From Prosthecobacter fusiformis (GTDB lineage Bacteria > Verrucomicrobiota > Verrucomicrobiia > Verrucomicrobiales > Verrucomicrobiaceae), in contig NZ_SOCA01000001.1 in the NCBI RefSeq assembly GCF_004364345.1, forward strand, positions 1,116,001-1,180,000: DNA of 64,000 nt, written 5' to 3'. Each line of letters opens with the position of its first letter. Positions within the stretch are counted from its first letter, which is position 1. Below, piece by piece: positions 1 to 8,591 of the stretch. The notes beneath the pieces were generated by a model that was given only the letters and a program-made list of their open reading frames with translations, had not been told where the DNA came from and ran no database searches. The position numbers were made by a program, and so were the translations under genes.

Positions 1-1
1 T

Positions 2-307
2 TATGCGAACGAAATCCCCTATCGTGCCCTCACGCCTCAGCCCACCGAATGCACCAACCTGCTGGTCCCCGGAGCCGCCAGCTATACTCACGTCGCCTTC
101 TGCACCCTGCGACTGGAAAGCGTCTGGATGATCACCGGCCATGCCGCAGGCATCGCCTCAGCCATGGCCGCAAAGGAGAACAGCGAAGTCCAAAAAGTAA
201 ACGTCCCCGCCCTCCAGGAAAAACTCCGCGCCCAAAACCAAGTCGTCAACTTCATCCCCGGCCTCCCCGAAAAGTGCGAACACCTGAACGGCCCCCCCGA
301 ATTTTGA
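2..307 (+). CDS. FAD-dependent oxidoreductase, C-terminal fragment
   Basis: The reading frame is open from the window edge and ends at TGA 305-307, giving 101 residues. The visible part contains a stretch around LLVPGAASYTHVAFCTLRLE followed by a helix with SVWMITGHAAGIASAMA. This is the usual C-terminal end of the FAD_oxidored family, secreted or cytoplasmic flavoproteins common in Verrucomicrobia and Planctomycetes, where the conserved segment contacts the FAD and the following Gly/Ala-rich helix closes the Rossmann domain. The N-terminal dinucleotide-binding part lies outside the window, so substrate and location cannot be judged. The family assignment rests on this C-terminal pattern only. 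Confidence 0.7.
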   Translation, partial: YANEIPYRALTPQPTECTNLLVPGAASYTHVAFCTLRLESVWMITGHAAGIASAMAAKENSEVQKVNVPALQEKLRAQNQVVNFIPGLPEKCEHLNGPPEF

Positions 308-756
308 TCCTCAATCAACTCAGTTCAGCCCATCGTAGGGCGGGTTTGTCCGGCGTCATCGAGCATCGTTATCTTGCGCATTACCCCGCCGGATAACCCG
401 CCTTTCCCTGAAGGCACGGAGTCCATAAAGACATCCCCCACCTCCCAACCAACCCTTGCCAACCATGCATCCATAACGGATATTTTACACCATCCTTTAT
501 CATCCCATACGTCCTTCTTTGCCTGGTATCTGATCACACGCCCTCACCTTCTCCCATCCCCCAAATTTCCCCATGGGGAAATGCATCCCCATGAAATCCC
601 CATCGTAACCCCCTGAAAATCAATCCATTACCCGCCAAATCCCCAAATGGGGAAAAATTAAAAACCATTCCCCATCCCCATCAAAGCGGCGCAAAACCGC
701 CTTGGCAGAAAATCGCCCTCCTCTAACCTTCACAGCGAACCCACACGCAGGAAGCT
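308..756. other. Intergenic region with inverted repeat and CCCC/GGGG palindromes
   Basis: No convincing gene is present in this stretch; the short open frames lack family features. It holds an inverted repeat at 338-402 that belongs to a family seen again at 61469-61534. It also has a cluster of G/C palindromes, TTCCCCATGGGGAA at 567-580 and CCCCAAATGGGG at 641-652, set in A/C-rich sequence. Similar palindromes occur upstream of mutS (40112-40123, 40198-40211). The final 50 bases are the first copy of the duplicated leader described at 704-783. Confidence 0.6.
338..402. repeat. Dispersed inverted repeat, copy 1
   Basis: The left arm at 338-355 reads GGGCGGGTTTGTCCGGCG. The right arm at 387-402, CGCCGGATAACCCGCC, is nearly its reverse complement, with about 31 bases between. 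A closely related pair of arms occurs at 61469-61486 and 61519-61534, and diverged arms again near 61585-61640. The structure suggests a non-coding REP or MITE-like element; no transposase is attached. Confidence 0.6.
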
Positions 757-783
757 ATGAAATCCAAAAATTCCAATTCCGCT
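704..783 (+). repeat. Duplicated leader plus start codons, copy 1
   Basis: The segment from about 721 to 783 is nearly identical to 1318-1379. It covers some 36 bases of untranslated leader and the first nine codons (MKSKNSNSA) of the gene that starts at 757. Similarity continues more weakly upstream to about 704. The copy therefore carries the ribosome binding region and possibly the promoter. Confidence 0.85.
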
Positions 784-1263
784 GAGACAAGCCTTGCTTC
801 TACGTCGTCCCTGCTAAGCAGCAATCAACCTTCACAAGCAGGCCCGAAATCCGGGGAAAAGGTTAAATGGCAGATCTACTGTGTGAACTGTGGTCGTGTA
901 ATCTCCGCTCCAGTTGAGGAATTGCCAGTTTCTTGGCAGGTCAGTGAAAAATGTGAGGTCTCACTTGTTCCAAAAGGACAGTTTTGGCGAGTCCATAATT
1001 TCTGGGACTCGACCCCTGATGGAGTGATCGTAGTACATAGGAAGGATGTCCTGGATTTAAATAAGCACCCCGATTCCAATCGCCATGCGGGATGCTGTGG
1101 AGAAGGTGGATATCAAGGTCCTAATCTGGTATGCCCGTGCGGAAATGAAGTTGCTACGGAGGTTTCTGATTGCTGCACCCCACACTTCATTCACTTTCTC
1201 CCCGAGGCCACTGATATAGAACATCAACCTTTGCAACGCAATGACCTGGAGGCTGACAAATGA
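757..1263 (+). CDS. Cysteine-rich protein of unknown function
   Basis: This 168-residue protein is not one I recognise. It starts with a low-complexity Ser/Asn-rich stretch (about residues 1-35), followed by YCVNCGRVI (a CxxC knuckle near residue 45) and a second cluster with GCCGEGG, CPCGN and DCCTPHF between residues 112 and 145. The spacing of Cys pairs and His suggests a zinc-ribbon-like metal-binding fold. There is no signal peptide or membrane segment. The start is supported by the duplicated leader shared with the next gene. Codon use is more A/T-rich than in the surrounding genes, hinting at a different origin. Confidence 0.6.
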   Translation: MKSKNSNSAETSLASTSSLLSSNQPSQAGPKSGEKVKWQIYCVNCGRVISAPVEELPVSWQVSEKCEVSLVPKGQFWRVHNFWDSTPDGVIVVHRKDVLDLNKHPDSNRHAGCCGEGGYQGPNLVCPCGNEVATEVSDCCTPHFIHFLPEATDIEHQPLQRNDLEADK

Positions 1264-1298
1264 GACCCCTCAAATATCAGGCTTAGACTAATGAGTTC

Positions 1299-1380
1299 GG
1301 CAAACAACAGCCAACCGCTCTAACCTTCACAGCGAACCCAACCGCCGGAAGCCATGAAATCCAAAAATTCCAATTCCGCA
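1299..1380 (+). repeat. Duplicated leader plus start codons, copy 2
   Basis: This is the second copy of the leader at 704-783. The segment 1318-1379 matches 721-783 with only a few differences and ends inside the tenth codon of the gene starting at 1354. Downstream of the shared MKSKNSNSA the two proteins are unrelated. Confidence 0.85.
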
Positions 1381-1884
1381 AAAGACCTCCCCGCCCCCAA
1401 GGCGGCAATGAAAAAAACGACGTGCCCCATTAAACCTGCGACCCAAGCCCCGGCAAAAAAGTTGCAGAAAAACGAGCAAGGCATCGTACTCCTTTCCGGC
1501 GGCAATCCGCAGATCGCCAAGGCGGATGGTGATGCGCCCGTGCAGGCCTACATCGCCGCCATGCCCGGCTGGAAAAGCGATCTTGGCAAGCGCCTGGATG
1601 CCATCATCACCCGCACCGTGCCCAACGTGCGCAAAGCCGTGAAATGGAACTCTCCCTTTTATGGCAGCGCAGATCAGGGCTGGTTCGTGTCCTTCCACGT
1701 GCTCACCCGTTACGTCAAAGTCACCTTCTTCGATGGCACCTCACTAGATCCCATTCCGCCCGGCGGCACTCCAAAGAGTAAAGAAGCCCGCTGGCTGGAC
1801 ATCTATGAAGACGATGTGCTTGACGAAGCCCAAATGACATCCTGGGTCAAACAAGCTGCTTCACTTCCTGGTTGGCTGCCCTAA
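1354..1884 (+). CDS. DUF1801 (YdhG-like) domain protein
   Basis: The protein has 176 residues. The first 45 are low-complexity and rich in Lys, Ala and Pro. The rest matches the DUF1801/YdhG-like fold, with the typical features VQAYIAAMPGW, a helix with LDAIITRTVPNVRKAVKWNSP and a C-terminal pair of helices ending in SLPGWLP. The family is small and cytoplasmic with no established biochemical role. The N-terminal nine residues are shared with the preceding, unrelated gene through a duplicated leader. The gene ends seven bases before the stop of the convergent Omp85 gene. Confidence 0.75.
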   Translation: MKSKNSNSAKDLPAPKAAMKKTTCPIKPATQAPAKKLQKNEQGIVLLSGGNPQIAKADGDAPVQAYIAAMPGWKSDLGKRLDAIITRTVPNVRKAVKWNSPFYGSADQGWFVSFHVLTRYVKVTFFDGTSLDPIPPGGTPKSKEARWLDIYEDDVLDEAQMTSWVKQAASLPGWLP

Positions 1885-1890
1885 CCATGC

Positions 1891-3981
1891 TCAAAACGCA
1901 AAGCCGACGGTCACGTGCAGCATACCGCTTTTTTCTCCCTCACGCGCATCCAAGTTATGACCGTAGTCGATACGGATGGGGCCAAAGGGAAGTTTATACC
2001 TCAGGCCCGCTCCCACAGCGGTTCTGAAGTCGGAAGAATAGTCAAACGGGCTGCCATTGTTAGCCCCGGCCAGGCTGCCGAAATCGGTAAACAGAGCCAA
2101 TTCCAGGTTAGGATAGATTTCATAACTGAACTCTGCATTGGCAAAGATAGCCGCCGTGCCGCCCAAGGGGGTATTCCCATTGGTTACCGGTCCCAGTTCA
2201 CGCTCAGCAAAGGAACGAACCGTATTCGGGCCACCGTTGAAGACTCGCGAATCAATCGGCAGTTCCTCGGTCGAGGCACCCTGAATACTGAGCAATCCGC
2301 CCCCCGCCGCAAAGCGAAACTTCTTCGTAATCGGCTTATACCAGGCCCCGCGCAGATCCGTCCGCACGAAGCTCACATCACCACCCGTCAATTCCAAACG
2401 GCCACTGAGGAACCAGCCTTTCCGAGGCAATACCGGACTGTCCCGATAGTCCAGCATCAGGCTGCCACCAATACTGCCCAGAAGGTATGTATCTGGTCCT
2501 ATTTCCGCTTCGGTAAGCACATCGGTCGAGACAGTATTCGCGGAGACCCCAGTAAAGACCGTATAGGAGAAGCCTTTGCTGACGCGCCGGGAGAGTTCCA
2601 GATTCAGGCTCGTGCCATTGCGGGAGTATTCAAACAGGCTGAAGTTCTCGACAGCGATCTGTATAGAGGCCGCATACCCCGAGTTAAAGATAGCCGGATC
2701 CGTCAGTTTGATGGAACCGAGGGGCCCCGCAACACTCCAGTTCAGTTCAGCGGCCAGGGTCGTCCCCCAGTCGCGGAAGTTTGTATTGCGGTAGTTCACC
2801 CCGGCCTGGGCACCCAGAAAGGTATCGAAGCCGAGTTCAAACCCCAGGGTCTTAGGCTGGGTCTCCTCCCCCGAAATGAGCAAATCCGCCGTGGCTGGGG
2901 ACACCCCCGGCCGCAATTGAGGGTCCACATCCAGCCGGGCAAACATGCCCGTGTCCAGGGCACGCTTGAACATGATGTCCAGGTCCTCAGCCTGATAATA
3001 CTTCCCCTCCGCCTCCCGAAAGCCAGCGGTGAGCACCCGCTTGGAGCCACGACTAAAACCCTCATGCGGCTGCACTCGCGCCACCATCACACGCTCCCCC
3101 GCCGTCATCACGATCACCACATCCACCGTGCCGCCTAACTGACCAAGTGTGTAATCTGAGACCGTAACCGCATTCAGCCAGCCACGTTCCTTGGCCATGC
3201 TGGTGAGCTGTCCCTCCAATTGCTGGACCCGTGCTTCATTAAAAGGCTCTCCCGGAGTCTGGGCGATCCGGGTTCTCATCAGCGCATCCAGTTCGACCGG
3301 GGCACCGCTAAACTCGACGCTGCCAAAGGTGAACCGAGGGCCCGCCGTGACCTCCAAAGTCAGGTCGCGCAGACCATCGGGATGAATATCAGGCGAAGGG
3401 GTCAGGACCGTGACAGCCTGTAAATAACCCTCCGCACGCAGACGGCGCTGGACCAGCCCGGAGCCGCTTTCGAGCTCCTTGTTCACCCATACTGGATTCG
3501 CCTTATCGGAGCCCTCTCTTTCGATGCTGGGACGCAGAAGGAACTTCCGCATTTCTTCTTCAGGCAAGATCAACTCACCTTTCCAAAAGATCTCTCCCAC
3601 GCGAATCTGCATTCCCGAGACGATCTCCAGGGAGATGACATCACCTTTAAGATCCCAGCGCACCTCAGCATTTGGCCAGCCTTCCCGGATGTATTCCTGC
3701 CGGGTAAAAAAGGCCAGATCATCGGCCAGGGGTTCCGTGGGATTACTGTTACCCGAAAGGGTAAGCTGATCCCTGAGCATACTCCTCAGATCATCCCAGG
3801 CCGTCGCTTCTATACCGGAGACCGTAACGGTGATTCCTCCCTCGCGTAGGGTATAGGGTGATGCCTCCTCCTGGGCAATGGATATACCTGGGGCTATACA
3901 AAGAAGGGCGGCCACGCATAGCCACCATCCCGGATACGTCCGCAGACGGTCCGGCAGCGCTCTGGTGACATCACTCCACAT
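1891..3981 (-). CDS. Omp85/BamA-TamA family outer membrane protein
   Basis: The chosen ATG at 3979-3981 gives 696 residues starting MWSDVTRALP, with a hydrophobic signal segment WWLCVAALLCIAPGISIAQ. Residues up to about 350 look like POTRA domains, for example a stretch with FTFGSVEFSGAPVEL. The C-terminal half is a beta-barrel rich in alternating aromatic strands, with IRIDYGHNLD near the end and a terminal Phe, the usual recognition signal for outer-membrane insertion. This matches the bacterial surface antigen/TamA group, which inserts or exports proteins at the outer membrane. Its start overlaps the stop of the upstream ABC ATPase gene by 11 bases, so it is translated as the last gene of that operon. 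Confidence 0.85.
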   Translation of the reverse strand: MWSDVTRALPDRLRTYPGWWLCVAALLCIAPGISIAQEEASPYTLREGGITVTVSGIEATAWDDLRSMLRDQLTLSGNSNPTEPLADDLAFFTRQEYIREGWPNAEVRWDLKGDVISLEIVSGMQIRVGEIFWKGELILPEEEMRKFLLRPSIEREGSDKANPVWVNKELESGSGLVQRRLRAEGYLQAVTVLTPSPDIHPDGLRDLTLEVTAGPRFTFGSVEFSGAPVELDALMRTRIAQTPGEPFNEARVQQLEGQLTSMAKERGWLNAVTVSDYTLGQLGGTVDVVIVMTAGERVMVARVQPHEGFSRGSKRVLTAGFREAEGKYYQAEDLDIMFKRALDTGMFARLDVDPQLRPGVSPATADLLISGEETQPKTLGFELGFDTFLGAQAGVNYRNTNFRDWGTTLAAELNWSVAGPLGSIKLTDPAIFNSGYAASIQIAVENFSLFEYSRNGTSLNLELSRRVSKGFSYTVFTGVSANTVSTDVLTEAEIGPDTYLLGSIGGSLMLDYRDSPVLPRKGWFLSGRLELTGGDVSFVRTDLRGAWYKPITKKFRFAAGGGLLSIQGASTEELPIDSRVFNGGPNTVRSFAERELGPVTNGNTPLGGTAAIFANAEFSYEIYPNLELALFTDFGSLAGANNGSPFDYSSDFRTAVGAGLRYKLPFGPIRIDYGHNLDAREGEKSGMLHVTVGFAF

Positions 3982-4987
3982 GCGAAGGCGTTTCGCCTTT
4001 GAACGTGCCTTTGTCAATCTGACCCAGCATGTCGATAAAGGCGTCTTCAAGGCGGCGTTCTTCGCGGTGATAATCGGTGACCTGCAATCCATCGGTAATC
4101 ATTCGGCGCAGAACCCCTGCCAGCGTGGATTCATCTTTGGATAAGATCCGCAACCGCGCACCGCGTTTGGTTTCCTCGACAATCTCGATCATCGGTGCCG
4201 TCAGCGCCCATTGCACCAGTTGGCCGGGTTCCCCCACCACCTGGACATTGACCAGGGTCGTTTCCGTGGCTGTGCCCTGGGTCATGGATTCCGCGTTGCC
4301 GTGATGGACGATCCTGCCTTTGTCGATGAAGAGTAGGCTGTCGCACATTTCCCCCAGTTCACTCAGGATGTGGGAGCTGATGAGGATGGTTTTTCCCTCC
4401 TCCGCCAGGATGCGGATGAGTTGCTTCAGTTCCACGCGGGCCTTGGGATCGAGGCCCGCCGCAGGTTCATCCATGATGAGGATCTGCGGATCATGCAAAA
4501 GAGCACGTCCCAGGCACAGGCGCTGGGTCTGGCCCTTGGACATCTTGTTGCTCATCCGATCAGCCAAAGGCGTCAGGTCGGTAAAATCCATCACCTCCTG
4601 GATGCGCTGCAGGCGCTCCTGTCCTTTGTAACCAAGAGCACGGGCGTAAAAGTCCAGGTATTCCAGCACGGTCATGTGCTCATAAGTGCCAAAGCTGTCT
4701 GGCATCCAGCCCAGCAGGCGGCGGACTTTGGCCGGGTAATGCACGACATTGTGCCCGCCAATTTTGACCGTACCCTCATTGGGATAATCCAGGGTGGCCA
4801 GGATGCGCATCGTGGTGGTCTTACCAGCACCATTGGCCCCGACAAAACCGACCACCTGGCCATGAGCGATGCTGAAGGAGACCCCCTGAACTGCCTGGAG
4901 GCTACCAAAGGAACGCTGCAGATTTTCCACCACGATAGCGGGCTGGCTGCGGTCCATTTCCGGGAGAATTTGCGCGGGCTGGTGCAT
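3971..4987 (-). CDS. ABC transporter ATP-binding protein
   Basis: This is a cytoplasmic ABC ATPase with Walker A GANGAGKTTT, a signature of the form MSKGQTQRLCLGRALL (SKGQ in place of SGGQ), Walker B ILIMDEPAAGLDP and an H-loop in ISSHIL. These are typical of the ABC-2/GldA-like group that energises multidrug, polysaccharide or gliding-associated exporters. The C-terminal 90 residues form an accessory domain (TLVNVQVVGEPGQLVQW). The start is uncertain: ATG at 4987 follows the upstream stop directly, while ATG 5011 would overlap it. No ABC-2 permease gene lies in the operon; the upstream membrane protein may fill this role or the permease is elsewhere. Confidence 0.85.
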   Translation of the reverse strand: MHQPAQILPEMDRSQPAIVVENLQRSFGSLQAVQGVSFSIAHGQVVGFVGANGAGKTTTMRILATLDYPNEGTVKIGGHNVVHYPAKVRRLLGWMPDSFGTYEHMTVLEYLDFYARALGYKGQERLQRIQEVMDFTDLTPLADRMSNKMSKGQTQRLCLGRALLHDPQILIMDEPAAGLDPKARVELKQLIRILAEEGKTILISSHILSELGEMCDSLLFIDKGRIVHHGNAESMTQGTATETTLVNVQVVGEPGQLVQWALTAPMIEIVEETKRGARLRILSKDESTLAGVLRRMITDGLQVTDYHREERRLEDAFIDMLGQIDKGTFKGETPSHVE

Positions 4988-4988
4988 G

Positions 4989-6734
4989 TCAGGGAGGGGT
5001 GACGCTGCCATGGACAATGATCTTGTCCTCCTGCCAGCGGATGGATGAAAGAGTATCCTGGGTGAAATCTGGGGCGGACTGGGCCGCCGCAAAGAACTCA
5101 TTTTGCGGCGTCACCACCAGTTCCTGCAAACCTGCGATTTTGACAGCTTTCTGGTGGGCTTTCCACCATGTCCGCAGTTGCTCCGGCTCCGCTTTGCTCA
5201 GTGCGGCTTTTTGACCCGTGGCCAAGGGAGAGGCGAGCGTCCAAAGGCCACCATTGGCGTCTGCATAGTACATTTCCTGCACTGTAAAACCGAGGGCAGA
5301 AACCACGCTGGGCGCTTCATCGGGTGAAGGAGCGGGAGTTACCTCCAGGCGGGCACGGGTGGAAATGACCGCGCGGATGAGCTGCCCCTGCTCCGTGCGG
5401 CTCTGGAAAAAATTACCGCCGCGAGATGCCCCATTGTGAGTCAGGTTCACGGGCTGTGCATCATGGGTGTTTTTCAGCTTCACCCATTCTGAATCCGGCA
5501 GTGTCAGCGGCTCAATGAGGGAAGGCTGGCGGGCGTCAAAACCTGCTCCCAAAAGCACCCCTGTGCGACTCACCTGCTTTTGTGTCACATAAGCTGCCGC
5601 CTCTTCCGGCTCCAACTCAATAAAGACAGAGCGGGCACCTGTGCCGCCGATGCCGTCCTGAAATAAAATGATGCCCACCATCACCACACTAGCACCCAGG
5701 GAGAGCAAAGGAGTCGTGACAAAAAGGCGGTGCCGCCGCCCCGCTGGTGCCAGGACAAAAAGATTTACGGGCCCCACCAGAATGCCAAAGATGGCCAGGA
5801 AAACAATGACCTGCCAAGAGTTAAAGCTGCGCTTCCCCAGTGCCTGCAAGAGCGGCCAATCACTGTAAGTGGTGTGCTCACTGAAGAGTGCTTGGAGGCG
5901 CTGGGAGCCATTCCAGTAGCGTGACACCGTTTCTGAAGCAGGCATTTTGCTGCCATTCCAACGGAAGGTTTCAATCTTACCCAGCCCATAAGCCGGACTG
6001 TCAGCCGGGAGATTGCCCGGCTTTTCGGACTTGCAGTAAAAGTGGAGCCGCCCGCCCAGTCTCGTCCATTGTAGAAGGGCATTGCGGGAACCGGGTTTCA
6101 TCACCTGCCAGTCGGTGTCCGTCAGCATCACATAATCAAATCCGCTGACCCCCAGCCAGTCCTCCGGCACTTCTTCAGGCAGGAAACGGCTGCCAAAGAC
6201 GTTCGCGCCGCTGCTATAACCGCTCTTCGTCTTATTCTTTTGTTCCACCTCATCGTTCAGGCCGTCCAGACTGTTGTCCGCCAGCGTTTTGCTCAGTGCA
6301 ATGGCCGGGAAATCAATGGTGCGGTTACTATGCTCGGAGAAACTTCTCTGAGCGGGTCCATTCAGAGTGATCTGCAATTGATGTGCACTATTACGATAGG
6401 TAGTCGTGGAGCCATAATCTGGAGCCAGCGGGACCAAAAACAGGGCAGACTGAGTCGAGCGAGCCGGAACGGGCAGGTTTAAACGGCTGGTATGCAAGTT
6501 GTTACGCCGATAATCCTGGGTCTCCGAACCAAAAGTAAAATCCCACAGCCCATCCTGCAGGGAACCGTTCGTTGCCACGATTCGCATTGGCGCATAACCG
6601 GAAGGCGGCAGGGGATCGAACACACTGCGGATCTCCAGCCGCGTGCCATCGGCCTCATTTAGAACTTCGTCCGTGATGCTCTTCTGCGCCTGGGCCTGGG
6701 AGGCGAAAATCACTAAAAGCAGCAGTCTTTTCAT
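4989..6734 (-). CDS. Exported membrane protein of unknown function
   Basis: The protein has 581 residues. It begins with a signal peptide (MKRLLLLVIFASQAQA), followed by a long extracytoplasmic domain of about 290 residues. Two adjacent membrane helices follow (around WQVIVFLAIFGILVGPVNLFVLAP and TPLLSLGASVVMVGIILF), then a C-terminal domain of about 200 residues. The layout recalls large membrane proteins found beside MoxR ATPases and ABC ATPases, but I recognise no catalytic motif. Its ATG overlaps the stop of the moxR-like gene in an ATGA arrangement (6731-6734), and the ABC ATPase starts at its stop, so the proteins are probably made together. Confidence 0.65.
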   Translation of the reverse strand: MKRLLLLVIFASQAQAQKSITDEVLNEADGTRLEIRSVFDPLPPSGYAPMRIVATNGSLQDGLWDFTFGSETQDYRRNNLHTSRLNLPVPARSTQSALFLVPLAPDYGSTTTYRNSAHQLQITLNGPAQRSFSEHSNRTIDFPAIALSKTLADNSLDGLNDEVEQKNKTKSGYSSGANVFGSRFLPEEVPEDWLGVSGFDYVMLTDTDWQVMKPGSRNALLQWTRLGGRLHFYCKSEKPGNLPADSPAYGLGKIETFRWNGSKMPASETVSRYWNGSQRLQALFSEHTTYSDWPLLQALGKRSFNSWQVIVFLAIFGILVGPVNLFVLAPAGRRHRLFVTTPLLSLGASVVMVGIILFQDGIGGTGARSVFIELEPEEAAAYVTQKQVSRTGVLLGAGFDARQPSLIEPLTLPDSEWVKLKNTHDAQPVNLTHNGASRGGNFFQSRTEQGQLIRAVISTRARLEVTPAPSPDEAPSVVSALGFTVQEMYYADANGGLWTLASPLATGQKAALSKAEPEQLRTWWKAHQKAVKIAGLQELVVTPQNEFFAAAQSAPDFTQDTLSSIRWQEDKIIVHGSVTPP

Positions 6735-7747
6735 GCAGCCTCCTTCAGGGTGCGGGGTGTTGAAAGTTTTTGCACGGGCACCTCAGCCAGGATAGCCCGC
6801 ACGATGCTGGCACTGCTGCGGCCATCCATGCGGGCTGCATAATCCAGCAGCACGCGATGGTTCAGCACGGCAGGTGCCAGGGCCTGTACATCCTCAAAAC
6901 TCGCATTGGGGCGTCCATGCATCAGAGCACGTGCTTTGGCTGCGGAAGCCAGGCTTAAGGCAGCACGCGGGCTGGCCCCATAACGCACTCCTTCAGCAGC
7001 CTTGGACTGCCCAGGATGCGTGGCATCCACGATGCGGGCGATGTAATCCGCCACGATGTCCGGAAGATAGATGCGGCGGGCAGTTTCCTGAATATGGGCA
7101 AATTCTTCCCTGGTTGTGATGGCGGGCACCTGCGGCTCCACGCCTAACTCACGATGAGTCACGATTTTCGCCAGGGTCTCTGCACTGTTGCGCAGGACTT
7201 CCAGCTTGAAGAGAAAGCGGTCCACCTGGGCCTCAGGCAGCGGGTAAGTTCCCTCCAGCTCGATAGGATTCTGAGTGGCGAGAACAAAGAACGGATCCGG
7301 CAGTGTATGGGTATGCCCCAGCACGGTTACTCGCCTTTCTTGCATGGCCTCCAGCAGGGCTGACTGCGTTTTGGGTGAGGCACGGTTGATTTCATCCGCG
7401 AGCAGCAAGTTCGTGAAAATAGGTCCTGGCTGGAAGACGAACTCCCTGCGTCCATCCACTTCTTGCAGCACCGGGTTCCCGGTGATGTCACCTGGCAGAA
7501 GATCTGGCGTGAACTGCACGCGACGAGTGGTGAGGTTTAGTGCCTTAGACAGCCCTTTCACCAGTTCCGTTTTACCCAGGCCGGGCAGACCTTCTAATAA
7601 AACATGCCCACGGGCAATGACTCCACAGAGTACCAGATCAATCAGTTCCTCCTGACCGAACAGCACCTCATTCAGCGCCTGTCGTAAAGCGGCGATAGGT
7701 TTCGTCGCGGACTGCAGTTCGGCATCAATCGCGTAGGGTTCAGACAT
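6731..7747 (-). CDS. MoxR family AAA+ ATPase
   Basis: This 338-residue protein has the MoxR-type AAA_3 core: Walker A GLPGLGKTELVKG, Walker B LLADEINRASPKTQSALLEAM, sensor 1 FVLATQNPIELEGTYPLPEAQ and the C-terminal lid with GASPRAALSL. MoxR ATPases act as chaperones that activate or assemble metal- or membrane-linked complexes. They are usually followed by DUF58 and von Willebrand factor A genes. Here neither is present, and the gene heads a run of a membrane protein, an ABC ATPase and an Omp85 protein. Confidence 0.92.
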   Translation of the reverse strand: MSEPYAIDAELQSATKPIAALRQALNEVLFGQEELIDLVLCGVIARGHVLLEGLPGLGKTELVKGLSKALNLTTRRVQFTPDLLPGDITGNPVLQEVDGRREFVFQPGPIFTNLLLADEINRASPKTQSALLEAMQERRVTVLGHTHTLPDPFFVLATQNPIELEGTYPLPEAQVDRFLFKLEVLRNSAETLAKIVTHRELGVEPQVPAITTREEFAHIQETARRIYLPDIVADYIARIVDATHPGQSKAAEGVRYGASPRAALSLASAAKARALMHGRPNASFEDVQALAPAVLNHRVLLDYAARMDGRSSASIVRAILAEVPVQKLSTPRTLKEAA

Positions 7748-7799
7748 TGCGCCGGAGTTAAGCAGGGAGGAGGCCGCTCAGTCGAGAGGAAAGATCAGG

Positions 7800-8537
7800 T
7801 TATTTTCTCACAGGGGCAGCCTTGCGCGTCCTAGGCTTGCGCTCAGGAGCCAGGGTCATTTCCGGAGTGACCTTGATGCCCATACGCTTGTAGAAGTCCA
7901 CCATCTTAGCCGTTGCGCGCTGATGCGCTTCGAGGGCGATACGGGTCGGCTCCAAGATGGTGCGTGGGGGAGTTTCCATGAGATGAATCTCGTTAAACCA
8001 TTGACGGGCAGTTTCAGGAGAATCCTGCAATGAATTGGCAATCTCCACCGATGGAGGTTGGGTATTGTTCCACAAATGCCATTCATCAGCAAGCGGCAGA
8101 TAGTCTGCGATGAAATGGCGGTGACTGCGTGAAAAACGGCGTTCAACATCCCCATCCGGCACGTGATGTCCACCCAGCCCCACACGCAGACGCACCCGCT
8201 GAATGGCCTGGGCCGGGGAATGAATAGTCAGGTAGTGCAGGATAAAGTGGTAACCCAGCTCCTTTGCCCGGCGGATGAGTGAAACGTAAGTCCGGCCACT
8301 GAGGGTGGATTCAATGGCGAAGCTGGATCTGGCAGCTAAAAGAACCTCCACTTCCTCCAGCAACAAGCGCCCTGCCTTGAAAGCCACCAGAGTGGGATCC
8401 AGCGGTGAAAGCCCTTTGGCAATTTCATCTGCATTGAGGAAACGCTTTACCCCGAGGGCAGGCAGGAGTTCGCGTGAAAAGGTGGTCTTGCCAGCTCCGT
8501 TGCAGCCGCCAATGATGCAGAGGATGGGAGGGTTCAT
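7800..8537 (-). CDS. Zeta-toxin-like P-loop kinase
   Basis: The 245-residue protein opens with a P-loop (IIGGCNGAGKTTF), then FLNADEIAKGL and FAIESTLSGR. These match the zeta toxin/UDP-N-acetylglucosamine kinase fold, in which the Asp and Arg residues bind and phosphorylate a sugar nucleotide. The first 170 residues are conserved-looking; the last 60 are a basic tail ending in RKPRTRKAAPVRK. No epsilon-type antitoxin lies on either side, so it is either a solitary kinase of this superfamily with another substrate or a toxin controlled in another way. It lies between the moxR operon and a TrmH gene, both on the same strand. Confidence 0.75.
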   Translation of the reverse strand: MNPPILCIIGGCNGAGKTTFSRELLPALGVKRFLNADEIAKGLSPLDPTLVAFKAGRLLLEEVEVLLAARSSFAIESTLSGRTYVSLIRRAKELGYHFILHYLTIHSPAQAIQRVRLRVGLGGHHVPDGDVERRFSRSHRHFIADYLPLADEWHLWNNTQPPSVEIANSLQDSPETARQWFNEIHLMETPPRTILEPTRIALEAHQRATAKMVDFYKRMGIKVTPEMTLAPERKPRTRKAAPVRK

Positions 8538-8591
8538 GATGAGATTGCACGACCTGAAAATGCCCGGCCCCGGCAGAGGAGATGCCTGCGC

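Noticed and set aside
1915-3138. 407-codon open frame on the plus strand
   Set aside because: It runs antisense to the Omp85 gene, has no family features and lacks any signal peptide or domain motif.
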